NCBI RefSeq assembly: GCF_009377175.1
Contig: NZ_VJZD01000093.1
Span: 1 to 32,890, forward strand
Reading direction: 5' to 3'
Length of the DNA stretch: 32,890 bases
Origin: Streptomyces adustus
GTDB taxonomy: Bacteria > Actinomycetota > Actinomycetes > Streptomycetales > Streptomycetaceae
In this document: positions 1 to 7,316 of the stretch, piece by piece
Layout of the letters: each line of letters starts with the position of its first letter
How positions within the stretch are numbered: position 1 is the stretch's first letter
The notes under the pieces: model-generated
The model's database searches: none
What the model was told of the DNA's origin: nothing
The model's input: the letters and a program-made list of their open reading frames with translations, nothing else
Translations under genes and position numbers: made by a program

Positions 1-152
1 GTTCGGGGGCGGCGGGCCCGGGGGTCTGCGGCAGTGTCGTGGTGGTCTGGGGTTCTTCCGGCATGGCAGCAGGGTGTGGTCCGCCGCGCGGACGGCCGTA
101 GAGTTTCGGCTCAGACCGAATCGAAGGCCCGACGAGGAGAGGTGGTGGGGTC
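1..152. other. Left edge and 5' region of the ArsR gene
   Basis: I see no credible gene in this stretch; the short open frames here are arginine-rich out-of-frame readings. It holds the likely control region of the regulator that starts at 153. TAGAGT at 99-104 could be a -10 element, but no good -35 is visible. An inverted repeat GTCCGC-CGC-GCGGAC at 79-93 lies just upstream and could be an operator. A strong purine-rich ribosome-binding stretch (GAGGAGAGG) at about 135-143 supports the GTG start at 153. Confidence 0.4.
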
Positions 153-1133
153 GTGCCGGTGCGGCTGCACTTCGGGGAGGACGACTTCCTGCGCTGCCGG
201 TTCGCGCTCTCGCCGCTGTGGGAGACGCAGGAGGCGGTGCGCACCCTCAAACGGCCCGACCGGCACGGCTACCACGCGCACTGGCTGCGCCGGATCCGTG
301 CGGCGGCCGACACGCTCGACCTCAGCGGGCTGTGGCTGGTGATGCCGCGCCGCGGCCACTCCCCCGACTGGCTGGGCGCGCCGCCGATCGGCCCCGCGGC
401 CGGTTTCGAGGAGGAGATCGCCGCGGTCCGCGCCGCCGATCCCGAGGCGGCCCGCGCGGACACCGCCCGCTCCCTCGCCGACACCCCGGGCGCGCTCGAC
501 TCACCGCGCGGCCGGGCCTGGCTGGCGGACCCGGTCCGCATGATCCGGGAGCTGTCCGACGCGGTCGAGGAGGTCTGGCACACCCTGCTGGCGCCGGACT
601 GGCCCCGGCTGCGGGCGCTGCTGGAGGCGGACATCGCCTTCCACTCGCGCCGGCTGGCCGAGGTCGGTCTGGGCGGCCTGCTGCCGGAGGTCAACCGGCG
701 CTGCGGCTGGCGCGCCGGGACGCTGACCGTCGAGACGCACGTCGAGTACGAGCGGCACCTCGGCGGGCAGGGACTGGTGCTGATGCCGAGCGTGTTCAGC
801 TGGCCGGACGTCATCAGCGGCTTCGAGCCGCCCTGGCAGCCGACCCTCGTCTACCCGGCGCGGGGTATCGGCGGCCTGTGGGCCGAGCCGGCCGACCGGC
901 TGCCCGACGCGCTCGTGCGGCTGCTGGGCCGCGGCCGGGCCGCCGTGCTGACGGCGCTGGACGAGCCCGCCGGCACCTCGGCCCTCGCGTCCCGGCTGGG
1001 GCTCGCGCCGTCGTCGGTGTCCGCGCATCTGACCGCGCTGCGCGACGCGGGCCTGCTGACCTCGCGGCGGTACGGCCATCAGGTGCTGTACGAGCGGACA
1101 CCCCTGGGAATCGCCCTCGCCTCGGGAGGTTGA
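153..1133 (+). CDS. ArsR-family winged-helix transcriptional regulator
   Basis: This 326-aa protein has a long N-terminal region (about 1-255) of the DUF5937 kind found in actinobacterial ArsR regulators. It ends in a winged helix-turn-helix (about 262-322): an alanine/leucine-rich helix pair with the recognition segment LGLAPSSVSAHLTALRDAG, then a wing with SRRYGHQVLYERT. I see no cysteine pair of the metal-sensing ArsR type, so the signal is probably not a metal. The GTG start at 153 is favoured by the GAGGAGAGG ribosome-binding site about 10 bases upstream. The gene converges on the flavin hydroxylase with only 23 bases between stop codons, so it could regulate the spore-pigment locus or merely sit beside it. 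The domain call is firm; the target is unknown. Confidence 0.85.
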   Translation: MPVRLHFGEDDFLRCRFALSPLWETQEAVRTLKRPDRHGYHAHWLRRIRAAADTLDLSGLWLVMPRRGHSPDWLGAPPIGPAAGFEEEIAAVRAADPEAARADTARSLADTPGALDSPRGRAWLADPVRMIRELSDAVEEVWHTLLAPDWPRLRALLEADIAFHSRRLAEVGLGGLLPEVNRRCGWRAGTLTVETHVEYERHLGGQGLVLMPSVFSWPDVISGFEPPWQPTLVYPARGIGGLWAEPADRLPDALVRLLGRGRAAVLTALDEPAGTSALASRLGLAPSSVSAHLTALRDAGLLTSRRYGHQVLYERTPLGIALASGG

Positions 1134-1156
1134 GAGCCCTCGGGGGCAGCCCGTCC

Positions 1157-2800
1157 TCAGACCAGGTCGAGCAGGCCGGCCATGAGGTCGTACAGCGTCT
1201 TCTCCGGGTCGGCCACCGCGTCCTGCGACCGCCACGCCACATAGCCGTCGGGCCGGACCAGCACCGCGCCCCGCGGCGTCGTGCCGTGCAGCACGGACCA
1301 GTCCGTGCCGTCCTGGGGGGCGAGGTCCGCGAGCGGGCCCCGGCCGACGCGGTACGACTCCAGGCGTACCGCGAGACGTTCGGCGACCCGCTGCGCCGCC
1401 GTGTGCCAGGCCATGTCCTCGGCACCGCTGAGCAGCACGAACGAGGTCTCGTACAGGTCGACGGTGGAGGTGCGCACGCCGGAGCGCAGCAGCCACATGT
1501 GCGGGGCGCGGCTGCCGGGCTCGCCGGTCATCGTCATCTCGTCGGGCACCACCGGGCTCTCGGGGTCGGTGCCGACCACGGCGCCGCGGGGGTAGCGGTA
1601 GCCGAGGGCCACCTTCAGCACGCCGCCCTGGCGGGCGCCGCCCGCACCGCCCGCACCGGGGGCGGGCGCGTAGCCCGGGTGGCTGTGCTCCACCGAACGG
1701 GCCGCCGCCCGCGCGCTGGTGGCCACAGCCACCGGCTTGCGCTCCGCCTCGTAGGACTCCAGCAGGCCGGGTCCCGCCCAGCCGTTGAGCACGGCGGCGA
1801 GTTTCCAGGCGAGGTTGTGCGCGTCCTGGATACCGGTGTTGGAGCCGAACGCGCCGGTCGGTGACATCTCGTGGGCGGAGTCCCCGGCGAGGAAGATCCG
1901 GCCGGCCGAGTAGCGCTCGGCGACCCGCTGCGCCGCGTGCCAGGGCGCCTTGCCGGTGATCCGCACGTCCAGGTCGGGGACGCCGACGGCCCGGCGGATG
2001 TGGGTGACGCAGCGCTCCTCGGTGAAGTCCTCCAGCGTCTCGCCGCGCTCGGGGTGCCAGGGCGCGTGGAAGACCCACTTCGCCACGTTGTCCACCGGCA
2101 GCAGCGCGCCGTCCGCGTCCGGGGCGGTCAGGTAGCAGCAGATGAAGCGCCGGTCGCCGACCGCGTCCGCGAGTTTGAGGGAGTCGAAGGTGACGCTCAC
2201 GTTGTGGAACAGGTCGCCCGGACCCGTCTGGCCGATGCCCAGCCCCTCCCGGACCGGGCTGCGCGGACCGTCGGCCGCGACGAGGTACTCGGCCCGCACG
2301 GTGGTGTGCTGCCCGCTGTCCCGGTTCTTCACGACCGCGGTGATCCCCTCGCCGTCCTGCTCGACGGAGAGCAGCTCGGTGGAGAACCGGATGTCGCCGC
2401 CCAGCTCGCGGGCGCACTTGAGCAGCACCGGCTCCAGGTCGTTCTGACTGCACAGGCACCAGCCGCTCGGGCTGAAGCGGGCCAGGCCGCCGCCCGGGTC
2501 GATCTCCTTGAACAGCCACTCGCCCGCGCCGCCGACCAGGGACGGGGCCTGGAGGATGCCGTGGTTGTCGGCCAGGGTCGAGGCGGCCTCGCGGATCTGC
2601 TGCTCGGCCCCGGCGACCCTGAACAGTTCCATCGTGCGCACGTTGTTGCCGCGGCCGCGAGGGTGCCTGGAGGTGCCCGCGTGCTTCTCGACGACCAGGT
2701 GCGGGATGCCGAGACGGCCCAGGAACAGTGAGGTGGACAGTCCTACGAGGGACCCGCCCACGACGAGTACGGGTACGTGATGCTCGACTTCTTCGGTCAT
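1157..2800 (-). CDS. whiE-ORFVIII: FAD-dependent polyketide hydroxylase (WhiE ORFVIII-like)
   Basis: This 547-aa protein is a class A aromatic flavoprotein monooxygenase, the usual size for polyketide hydroxylases of this group. An N-terminal FAD-binding GGSLVG fold lies at residues 15-20, followed by the RGRGNNVRTMELFR region. The mid-protein DG motif reads VAADGPRSP and the second FAD motif reads FLAGDSAHEMSPTGAFGSN. The C-terminal ~150 residues form the thioredoxin-like domain typical of the group. It probably hydroxylates the aromatic spore-pigment polyketide using NAD(P)H and oxygen. I chose ATG 2800 because it has a GGAGG site directly upstream and begins MTEEVEHHVPVLVVGG; a longer frame to 2944 only reads through promoter repeats. 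It is divergent from ORFI, as in S. coelicolor, where the promoter of this gene is known to depend on the late sporulation factor sigma-F. Confidence 0.92.
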   Translation of the reverse strand: MTEEVEHHVPVLVVGGSLVGLSTSLFLGRLGIPHLVVEKHAGTSRHPRGRGNNVRTMELFRVAGAEQQIREAASTLADNHGILQAPSLVGGAGEWLFKEIDPGGGLARFSPSGWCLCSQNDLEPVLLKCARELGGDIRFSTELLSVEQDGEGITAVVKNRDSGQHTTVRAEYLVAADGPRSPVREGLGIGQTGPGDLFHNVSVTFDSLKLADAVGDRRFICCYLTAPDADGALLPVDNVAKWVFHAPWHPERGETLEDFTEERCVTHIRRAVGVPDLDVRITGKAPWHAAQRVAERYSAGRIFLAGDSAHEMSPTGAFGSNTGIQDAHNLAWKLAAVLNGWAGPGLLESYEAERKPVAVATSARAAARSVEHSHPGYAPAPGAGGAGGARQGGVLKVALGYRYPRGAVVGTDPESPVVPDEMTMTGEPGSRAPHMWLLRSGVRTSTVDLYETSFVLLSGAEDMAWHTAAQRVAERLAVRLESYRVGRGPLADLAPQDGTDWSVLHGTTPRGAVLVRPDGYVAWRSQDAVADPEKTLYDLMAGLLDLV

Positions 2801-2816
2801 CAATGCCTCCAGCAGC

Positions 2817-2865
2817 GGACCCCGGCTACAGGGCTTCCATGGACCCCCGGCTACAGGGCTTCCAT
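2817..2865 (-). repeat. Tandem 24/25-bp repeat carrying a MEAL* mini-ORF
   Basis: Two adjacent copies (2817-2840 and 2841-2865) differ by a single C. On the minus strand each copy contains ATG GAA GCC CTG TAG, a four-codon mini-ORF. The ribosome-binding site and start of the hydroxylase gene (2812-2798, CTG GAG GCA TTG ATG) look like a third, degraded copy of the same 15 bases. The mini-ORFs are out of frame with the gene. The repeat therefore sits in the presumed leader of whiE-ORFVIII. Confidence 0.75.
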
Positions 2866-2894
2866 GCCCCGGCGGGAGGGGTTCGCTCGCCTCA

Positions 2895-2959
2895 TTCACC
2901 CGACTGGTCACCCCGAACGTCACCCGCTTCGCCCGGGTGGTCACCCACGTGGTTCACGC
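2895..2959. promoter_or_regulatory. TCACCC iterons in the whiE divergent control region
   Basis: The motif (G/T)TCACCC occurs at 2895, 2907, 2919 and 2940, with a weaker TTCACGC at 2953, all in the same orientation with spacings of 12, 12, 21 and 13 bases. The array lies roughly in the middle of the gap between the divergent hydroxylase gene and ORFI. Directly repeated sites at near helical spacing are typical of a regulator binding cooperatively. The half-site TNACNC of the developmental repressor BldD is compatible with TCACCC, but I do not see the matching inverted half at the right spacing, so the regulator is unknown. Confidence 0.5.
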
Positions 2960-3010
2960 GAGTCGCGCCGCCCCGCGGCCCGAACCACGATCGGGGTCCG
3001 GGCCGTTCGC

Positions 3011-3030
3011 CGCTCCCGGCACCGGGAGCG
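3011..3030. promoter_or_regulatory. Perfect 9-bp inverted repeat upstream of ORFI
   Basis: CGCTCCCGG at 3011-3019 and CCGGGAGCG at 3022-3030 are separated by two bases. The repeat lies about 31 bases before the ORFI start. The two-base gap is too short for a good RNA loop without opening inner pairs, so a DNA operator for a dimeric regulator is the simpler reading. No partner is identified. Confidence 0.5.
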
Positions 3031-3061
3031 CCCCGGAAGTCACTGAGGAGATGTGTGCTGG

Positions 3062-4258
3062 ATGTCAATCTCGGAACGTGTATCGGAACGTGTGTCTGAC
3101 CGCGTGTCGGACCGTGTCTCGCACCGGGCTCCGCAGCGGATCTCGGAGCGGGTGTCGCAGTCCGCGTTCGACGGCTCCCGGCTGCGGGTCATCCTGCTGC
3201 TGGACCTTCACGACGGCGCCCAGAAGCAGTTCCTGGAGGCCTACGAGCAGATGCGCAACCAGGTGGCCTCCGTCCCCGGCCACATCAGCGACCAGCTGTG
3301 CCAGTCGATCGAGAACCCCTCGCAGTGGCTGATCACCAGTGAGTGGGAGAGCGCCCCTCCGTTCCTCGCCTGGGTGAACAGCGAGGAGCACGTCGAGACG
3401 GTCCAGCCGCTGCACAGCTGCGTGCGCGACACCCGCTCGCTGCGCTTCAGCGTGCTGCGCGAGACGGGCAACGTCGCCCCGCCGCTGCCCGACTCGGAGA
3501 AGGGCCGCTTCCAGGCTACGGCCCGAGTGGGCGACGGCGTGGTACGCCACGCCCTCACCTTCACCGTGAAGCCCGGCAGCGAGCGGATCGTCGCCGATCT
3601 CCTCGCCGGCTACACCTCGCCGCAGGCCCAGGTCGACGAGAACACCCGGCTGCGCCGCACCTCGCTGTTCATGCACGGCAACCGGGTGGTGCGGGCCATC
3701 GAGGTGGAGGGCGACCTGATGGCCGCGCTGCGCCACGTGTCCCGGCAGCCCGAGGTCCGGGCGGTCGAGGAGGCCATCAACCCCTATCTGGAGCAGGACC
3801 GGGACCTCAGCGACCCGGGATCGGCCCGGGTCTTCTTCACCCGGGCGGCGCTGCCCGCGGTGCACCACGTGGCGGTCGGCGCCGGACAGCCCCAGGACGT
3901 GAAGCGGCACGCGCTGTTCTACCCGGCCAAGGAGGGCTCCGGCATGGCCCTGGCCCGGCTGCTCGCCCGCGAGGACGAGGCCGCGGCCGACGACCCGGCG
4001 AACCCCGTGCACTGCTCCACGATCTTCCAGCGCGACGACATCGTCGTACGACTGGTCGACGTACGGGGCGACCTCGCGCACGACCCCGTCCTGACCCTCG
4101 GTCTCACGGGCGGCCGCAACGGAGCGGTCCTCAGCCGGCTGCTCGACGGCGACGCGCTCGGCGTCGACGGCGCGCCGGTCACCGAACGGGACCTCGCCCG
4201 GTTCGTCGAGCGGTCCGACATGAAGCTCGTCACCGACCGCACCGCATCGTCCGCCTGA
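3062..4258 (+). CDS. whiE-ORFI: SchA/CurD-like spore-pigment protein (WhiE ORFI-like)
   Basis: This 398-aa protein belongs to the SchA/CurD-like family found at the head of spore-pigment clusters; its biochemical role is not established. The body looks like repeated ferredoxin-like alpha/beta units of the antibiotic-monooxygenase kind. These include RVILLLDLHDGAQKQFLEAYEQM near residue 40, RHALTFTVKPGSERIVADLLAGY near 160 and KRHALFYPAKEGSGMALARLLA near 280 (each quoted only in part as a guide). Residues 4-31 are an unusual S-(E/D)-R-V array encoded by a 12-bp tandem repeat. The start at ATG 3062 is preferred because GAGGAG ends 11 bases upstream; GTG 3053 is too close to it. It is the first gene of the rightward PKS operon and is followed by an 89-bp gap before the cupin gene. 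Family call is strong; the function is open. Confidence 0.88.
   Translation: MSISERVSERVSDRVSDRVSHRAPQRISERVSQSAFDGSRLRVILLLDLHDGAQKQFLEAYEQMRNQVASVPGHISDQLCQSIENPSQWLITSEWESAPPFLAWVNSEEHVETVQPLHSCVRDTRSLRFSVLRETGNVAPPLPDSEKGRFQATARVGDGVVRHALTFTVKPGSERIVADLLAGYTSPQAQVDENTRLRRTSLFMHGNRVVRAIEVEGDLMAALRHVSRQPEVRAVEEAINPYLEQDRDLSDPGSARVFFTRAALPAVHHVAVGAGQPQDVKRHALFYPAKEGSGMALARLLAREDEAAADDPANPVHCSTIFQRDDIVVRLVDVRGDLAHDPVLTLGLTGGRNGAVLSRLLDGDALGVDGAPVTERDLARFVERSDMKLVTDRTASSA
3071..3154 (+). repeat. 12-bp tandem repeat encoding S-(E/D)-R-V units
   Basis: Seven 12-base units occupy 3071-3154. They encode SERV, SERV, SDRV, SDRV, SHRA, PQRI and SERV. The first two units are nearly identical in DNA (TCGGAACGTGT) and later ones diverge mainly at third positions. 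The repeat lies directly after the start codon region of whiE-ORFI, before the folded part of the protein. With charged E/D and R and hydrophobic V four residues apart, the segment could form a helix. Confidence 0.8.
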
Positions 4259-4347
4259 CGGCAGGTCCGGCCCGGTCAGCGGCCGGACACGCGGGCTCCG
4301 TCGGCACCACCGACGGGCCGGCTGTACCCACCAACCGGAGGAAACAC

Positions 4348-4791
4348 ATGACCACGCCCCGCCCACGCATCGTGGACCTGAGCGAGACCGAGCCCAACAC
4401 CCGGCGCGGAGGTGACCTGCGCGCGATGCTCACGCCCACCGCGGTCGGCGCCAAGTCCGGCTTCATGGGCCTCGCCATCATCCAGCCGGGCGACCGCATC
4501 GGCGAGCACTACCACCCGTACTCCGAGGAGTTCGTCTACGTCGTGAGCGGTGTGCTCGAAGTCGACCTGGACGGCGAGACCTTCCCGATCCGGGCCGACC
4601 AGGGCCTGCTGATCCCGATCAACATGCGCCACCGCTTCCGCAACGTGGGCAGTGTGGAGGCCCGGATGGTCTTCCACCTGGGCCCGCTGGCGCCGCGCCC
4701 CAAGCTCGGCCACGTCGACACCGAGGTGACCGAGGAGACGGAGGGGGCCTGCCTGCACCTGACGCCTGAGCGAGTCGAGGCGGTGTCGTGA
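4348..4791 (+). CDS. whiE-ORFII: Cupin-domain spore-pigment protein (WhiE ORFII-like)
   Basis: This 147-aa single-domain cupin carries the first cupin motif around residues 52-67: GEHYHPYSEEFVYVVSG, with two histidines and a glutamate placed to bind a metal. The second motif, IPINMRHRFRNVG, keeps a histidine (about residues 93-105). Cupins of this kind occur in all whiE-like clusters; a role in polyketide cyclisation or oxygen chemistry is inferred, not shown. ATG 4348 has an excellent AGGAG site (CCGGAGGAAACAC). The stop codon overlaps the GTG start of KS-alpha by 4 bases (GTGA), which implies translational coupling. Confidence 0.9.
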   Translation: MTTPRPRIVDLSETEPNTRRGGDLRAMLTPTAVGAKSGFMGLAIIQPGDRIGEHYHPYSEEFVYVVSGVLEVDLDGETFPIRADQGLLIPINMRHRFRNVGSVEARMVFHLGPLAPRPKLGHVDTEVTEETEGACLHLTPERVEAVS

Positions 4792-6056
4792 CCCGGCGCG
4801 TGGCGGTCACCGGCGTCGGCATCGTGGCCCCGGGCGGCGTGGGCGTACCGGCGTTCTGGGACCTCCTGGCGAACGGCCGCACCGCGACGCGGGGCATCAC
4901 GCTCTTCGACCCGGCGGGGCTGCGTTCGCGGATCGCGGCCGAGGTCGACTTCGACCCGGCCGCCCACGGAATCGACGCGGCGACGACCGAGCGTGCCGAC
5001 CGCTATGTCCAGTTCGCCATGGTGGCCGCCCGGGAGGCGGTCAGCGACGCGGGACTCGACCCGGAGAAGGAGGATCCCTGGCGCATGGGGGTGTCCCTGG
5101 GCACCGCCGTGGGTGGCACCACGCGCCTCGAGAACGACTACGTGGCGGTCAGCGAGAAGGGCCGGCGCTGGGACGTCGACCACCGCCGGGCGGCTCCTCA
5201 TCTGCACCGCGCCTTCTCCCCGAGCGCCCTCGCCTCCGAGGTCGCCGAGCAGTTCGGGGCGCACGGCCCGGTGCAGACCGTCTCCACGGGCTGCACCTCC
5301 GGTCTCGACGCGATCGGCTACGCCTTCCACGCCGTGCAGGAGGGCCGGGTCGACGTCTGCATAGCCGGCGCCTCGGACTCGCCGATCTCCCCGATCACGA
5401 TGGCGTGCTTCGACGCCATCAAGGCGACCTCTCCGAACAACGACGACCCCGAGCACGCGTCCCGCCCGTTCGACAAGGACCGCAACGGGTTCGTCATGGG
5501 TGAGGGCGGAGCCGTCCTCGTCCTGGAGGAACTCGAACACGCCCGCGCCCGCGGGGCCCACGTGTACTGCGAGATCGGCGGCTACGCCACCTTCGGCAAC
5601 GCCTACCACATGACCGGTCTCACCCGGGAGGGCCTGGAGATGGCACGCGCCATCGACGACGCGCTCGCCCACGCCCGGCTGGACGGCTCGGACATCGACT
5701 ACGTCAACGCCCACGGTTCCGGTACGCAGCAGAACGACCGGCACGAGACGGCCGCGGTCAAGCGGTCGCTGGGCGATCACGCCTACCGGACGCCGATGAG
5801 CTCGATCAAGTCGATGGTGGGCCACTCGCTGGGTGCCATCGGGGCGATCGAGGTCCTGGCCTGTGTGCTGGCCCTGGTCCACCAGGTCGTGCCGCCGACG
5901 GCGAACTACACGACCCCGGACCCCGAGTGCGACCTCGACTACGTGCCGCGCACCGCGCGCAAGGCCGAGCTGAGCAACGTGCTGTCCGTCGGCAGCGGCT
6001 TCGGCGGCTTCCAGTCCGCGGTGATTCTCACCCGGCCCGACGGGAGGACCCGATGA
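4788..6056 (+). CDS. whiE-ORFIII: Type II PKS ketosynthase alpha subunit
   Basis: This 422-aa ketosynthase catalyses Claisen condensation of malonyl units on the ACP as a heterodimer with the chain-length factor encoded next. The active-site cysteine is C169 in STGCTSGLDAIGYA. The catalytic histidines are H309 (VNAHGSGTQQND) and H346 (SMVGHSLGAIGAIE), with K341 between them, so all the usual catalytic residues are present. Length matches the family. The GTG start overlaps the cupin stop, and the stop overlaps the next ATG (ATGA at 6053-6056), the standard arrangement for stoichiometric KS-alpha/KS-beta production. Assignment to spore pigment rather than an antibiotic rests on the surrounding ORFI, cupin, TcmI-like and ORFVIII set. 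Confidence 0.96.
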   Translation: MTRRVAVTGVGIVAPGGVGVPAFWDLLANGRTATRGITLFDPAGLRSRIAAEVDFDPAAHGIDAATTERADRYVQFAMVAAREAVSDAGLDPEKEDPWRMGVSLGTAVGGTTRLENDYVAVSEKGRRWDVDHRRAAPHLHRAFSPSALASEVAEQFGAHGPVQTVSTGCTSGLDAIGYAFHAVQEGRVDVCIAGASDSPISPITMACFDAIKATSPNNDDPEHASRPFDKDRNGFVMGEGGAVLVLEELEHARARGAHVYCEIGGYATFGNAYHMTGLTREGLEMARAIDDALAHARLDGSDIDYVNAHGSGTQQNDRHETAAVKRSLGDHAYRTPMSSIKSMVGHSLGAIGAIEVLACVLALVHQVVPPTANYTTPDPECDLDYVPRTARKAELSNVLSVGSGFGGFQSAVILTRPDGRTR

Positions 6057-7300
6057 CGTCACAGCGAGCCCGGCGCGCCGCCGTCACCGGCATAGGTGTC
6101 GTCGCCCCCAACGGGCTGAGCACCGAGACCTTCTGGAAGTCCACCCAGGAGGGCGTCAGCGTCCTGGACCGGGTGACCCGCGAAGGATGCGAGCACCTGC
6201 CCCTGCGGATCGCGGGCGAGGTCCGCGGATTCGATCCCTCGGAACTGGTCGAGGAGCGGTTCCTCGTCCAGACGGACCGGTTCACCCACTTCGCGATGGC
6301 CGCGGCCGACCAGGCCCTGGCGGACGCCCGGCTGGGCCGCGCCGACACCGACCGGGATCCGTTCGCGGTCGGCGTGGTCACGGCCGCGGGCTCCGGCGGC
6401 GGCGAGTTCGGCCAGCGGGAACTCCAGCGGCTGTGGGGCCAGGGCCCCCGGTTCGTGGGTCCGTACCAGTCCATCGCCTGGTTCTACGCGGCGAGCACCG
6501 GCCAGGTGTCCATCCGCGGCGGGTTCAAGGGACCCTGCGGGGTGGTGGCCAGCGACGAGGCCGGCGGCCTGGACGCGCTGGCGCACGCGGCCCGCGCGGT
6601 CCGACGGGGCACCGGCGTGGTCGTGGCCGGGGCCGCCGAGGCCCCGCTGGCGCCGTACTCGATGGTCTGCCAGCTCGGCTACGACGACCTCAGCACCGGC
6701 GACGACCCGACCCACGCCTACCGGCCCTTCACCGCCGCCGCCTGCGGGTTCGTGCCCGCCGAGGGCGGCGCGATGATCGTGGTCGAGGACGAGGGGGCGG
6801 CGCGGGAGCGGGAGGCCACCGTCCGGGCGTTCATCGCCGGGCACGGGGCGACCTTCACCGGCGCGTCCCTGTGGGAGCGGTCCCGGGAGGGGCTGGCCCA
6901 GGCGATCCGGGTCGCGCTCGACGAGGCCCGGTGCGCCCCGGAGGAGGTCGACGTCGTGTTCGCGGACGCGTTCGGGACGCCGGAGGCCGACCGTGCCGAG
7001 GCGCTGGCGATCGCCGACGCCCTGGGCGCGCACGGCCGGCGGGTGCCGGTGACGGCGCCCAAGACCGGGATCGGCCGGGCCTACTGCGGGGCGCCGGTGC
7101 TGGACGTGGCGGCGGCGGTGCTGGCCATGGAACACGGCCTGGTGCCGCCCACGCCGAACGTCTACGACCCCTGCCACGACCTCGATCTGGTGACCGGGCG
7201 GGCCCGACCCGCACCGCTGCGCACCGCCCTGGTCGTCAGCCGGGGACTCATGGGCTCCAACGCGGCCCTCGTGCTGCGGCACGGCGCCCATGCCCTCTGA
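6053..7300 (+). CDS. whiE-ORFIV: Type II PKS ketosynthase beta / chain-length factor
   Basis: This 415-aa partner of KS-alpha helps set chain length and primes by malonyl decarboxylation. The active-site cysteine is absent: the aligned residue is E169 in VVASDEAGGLDAL, where most chain-length factors have glutamine. In the helix that lines the dimer-interface tunnel the sequence reads GGGEFGQRELQRLW (residues 115-128). Aligned by eye with the actinorhodin factor, its gating residues F109, T112 and F116 become glycine (G117), glycine (G120) and leucine (L124) here. Smaller residues there are known to permit longer chains, which fits a C24-type spore-pigment product. The ATGA overlap with KS-alpha fixes the start. 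Confidence 0.95.
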   Translation: MTSQRARRAAVTGIGVVAPNGLSTETFWKSTQEGVSVLDRVTREGCEHLPLRIAGEVRGFDPSELVEERFLVQTDRFTHFAMAAADQALADARLGRADTDRDPFAVGVVTAAGSGGGEFGQRELQRLWGQGPRFVGPYQSIAWFYAASTGQVSIRGGFKGPCGVVASDEAGGLDALAHAARAVRRGTGVVVAGAAEAPLAPYSMVCQLGYDDLSTGDDPTHAYRPFTAAACGFVPAEGGAMIVVEDEGAAREREATVRAFIAGHGATFTGASLWERSREGLAQAIRVALDEARCAPEEVDVVFADAFGTPEADRAEALAIADALGAHGRRVPVTAPKTGIGRAYCGAPVLDVAAAVLAMEHGLVPPTPNVYDPCHDLDLVTGRARPAPLRTALVVSRGLMGSNAALVLRHGAHAL

Positions 7301-7316
7301 GGAGAAGGAGAGACAG

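Noticed and set aside
501..2519. A 672-residue minus-strand frame across the ArsR and hydroxylase genes
   Set aside because: It is an Arg/Gly/Pro-rich shadow of the true hydroxylase frame and of the antisense of the regulator, whose correct frames carry clear FAD and helix-turn-helix motifs.
2801..2944. An N-terminal extension of the hydroxylase to 2944
   Set aside because: The added 48 residues are translated from the promoter repeats, lack a ribosome-binding site and are not part of the flavoprotein fold; ATG 2800 has GGAGG.
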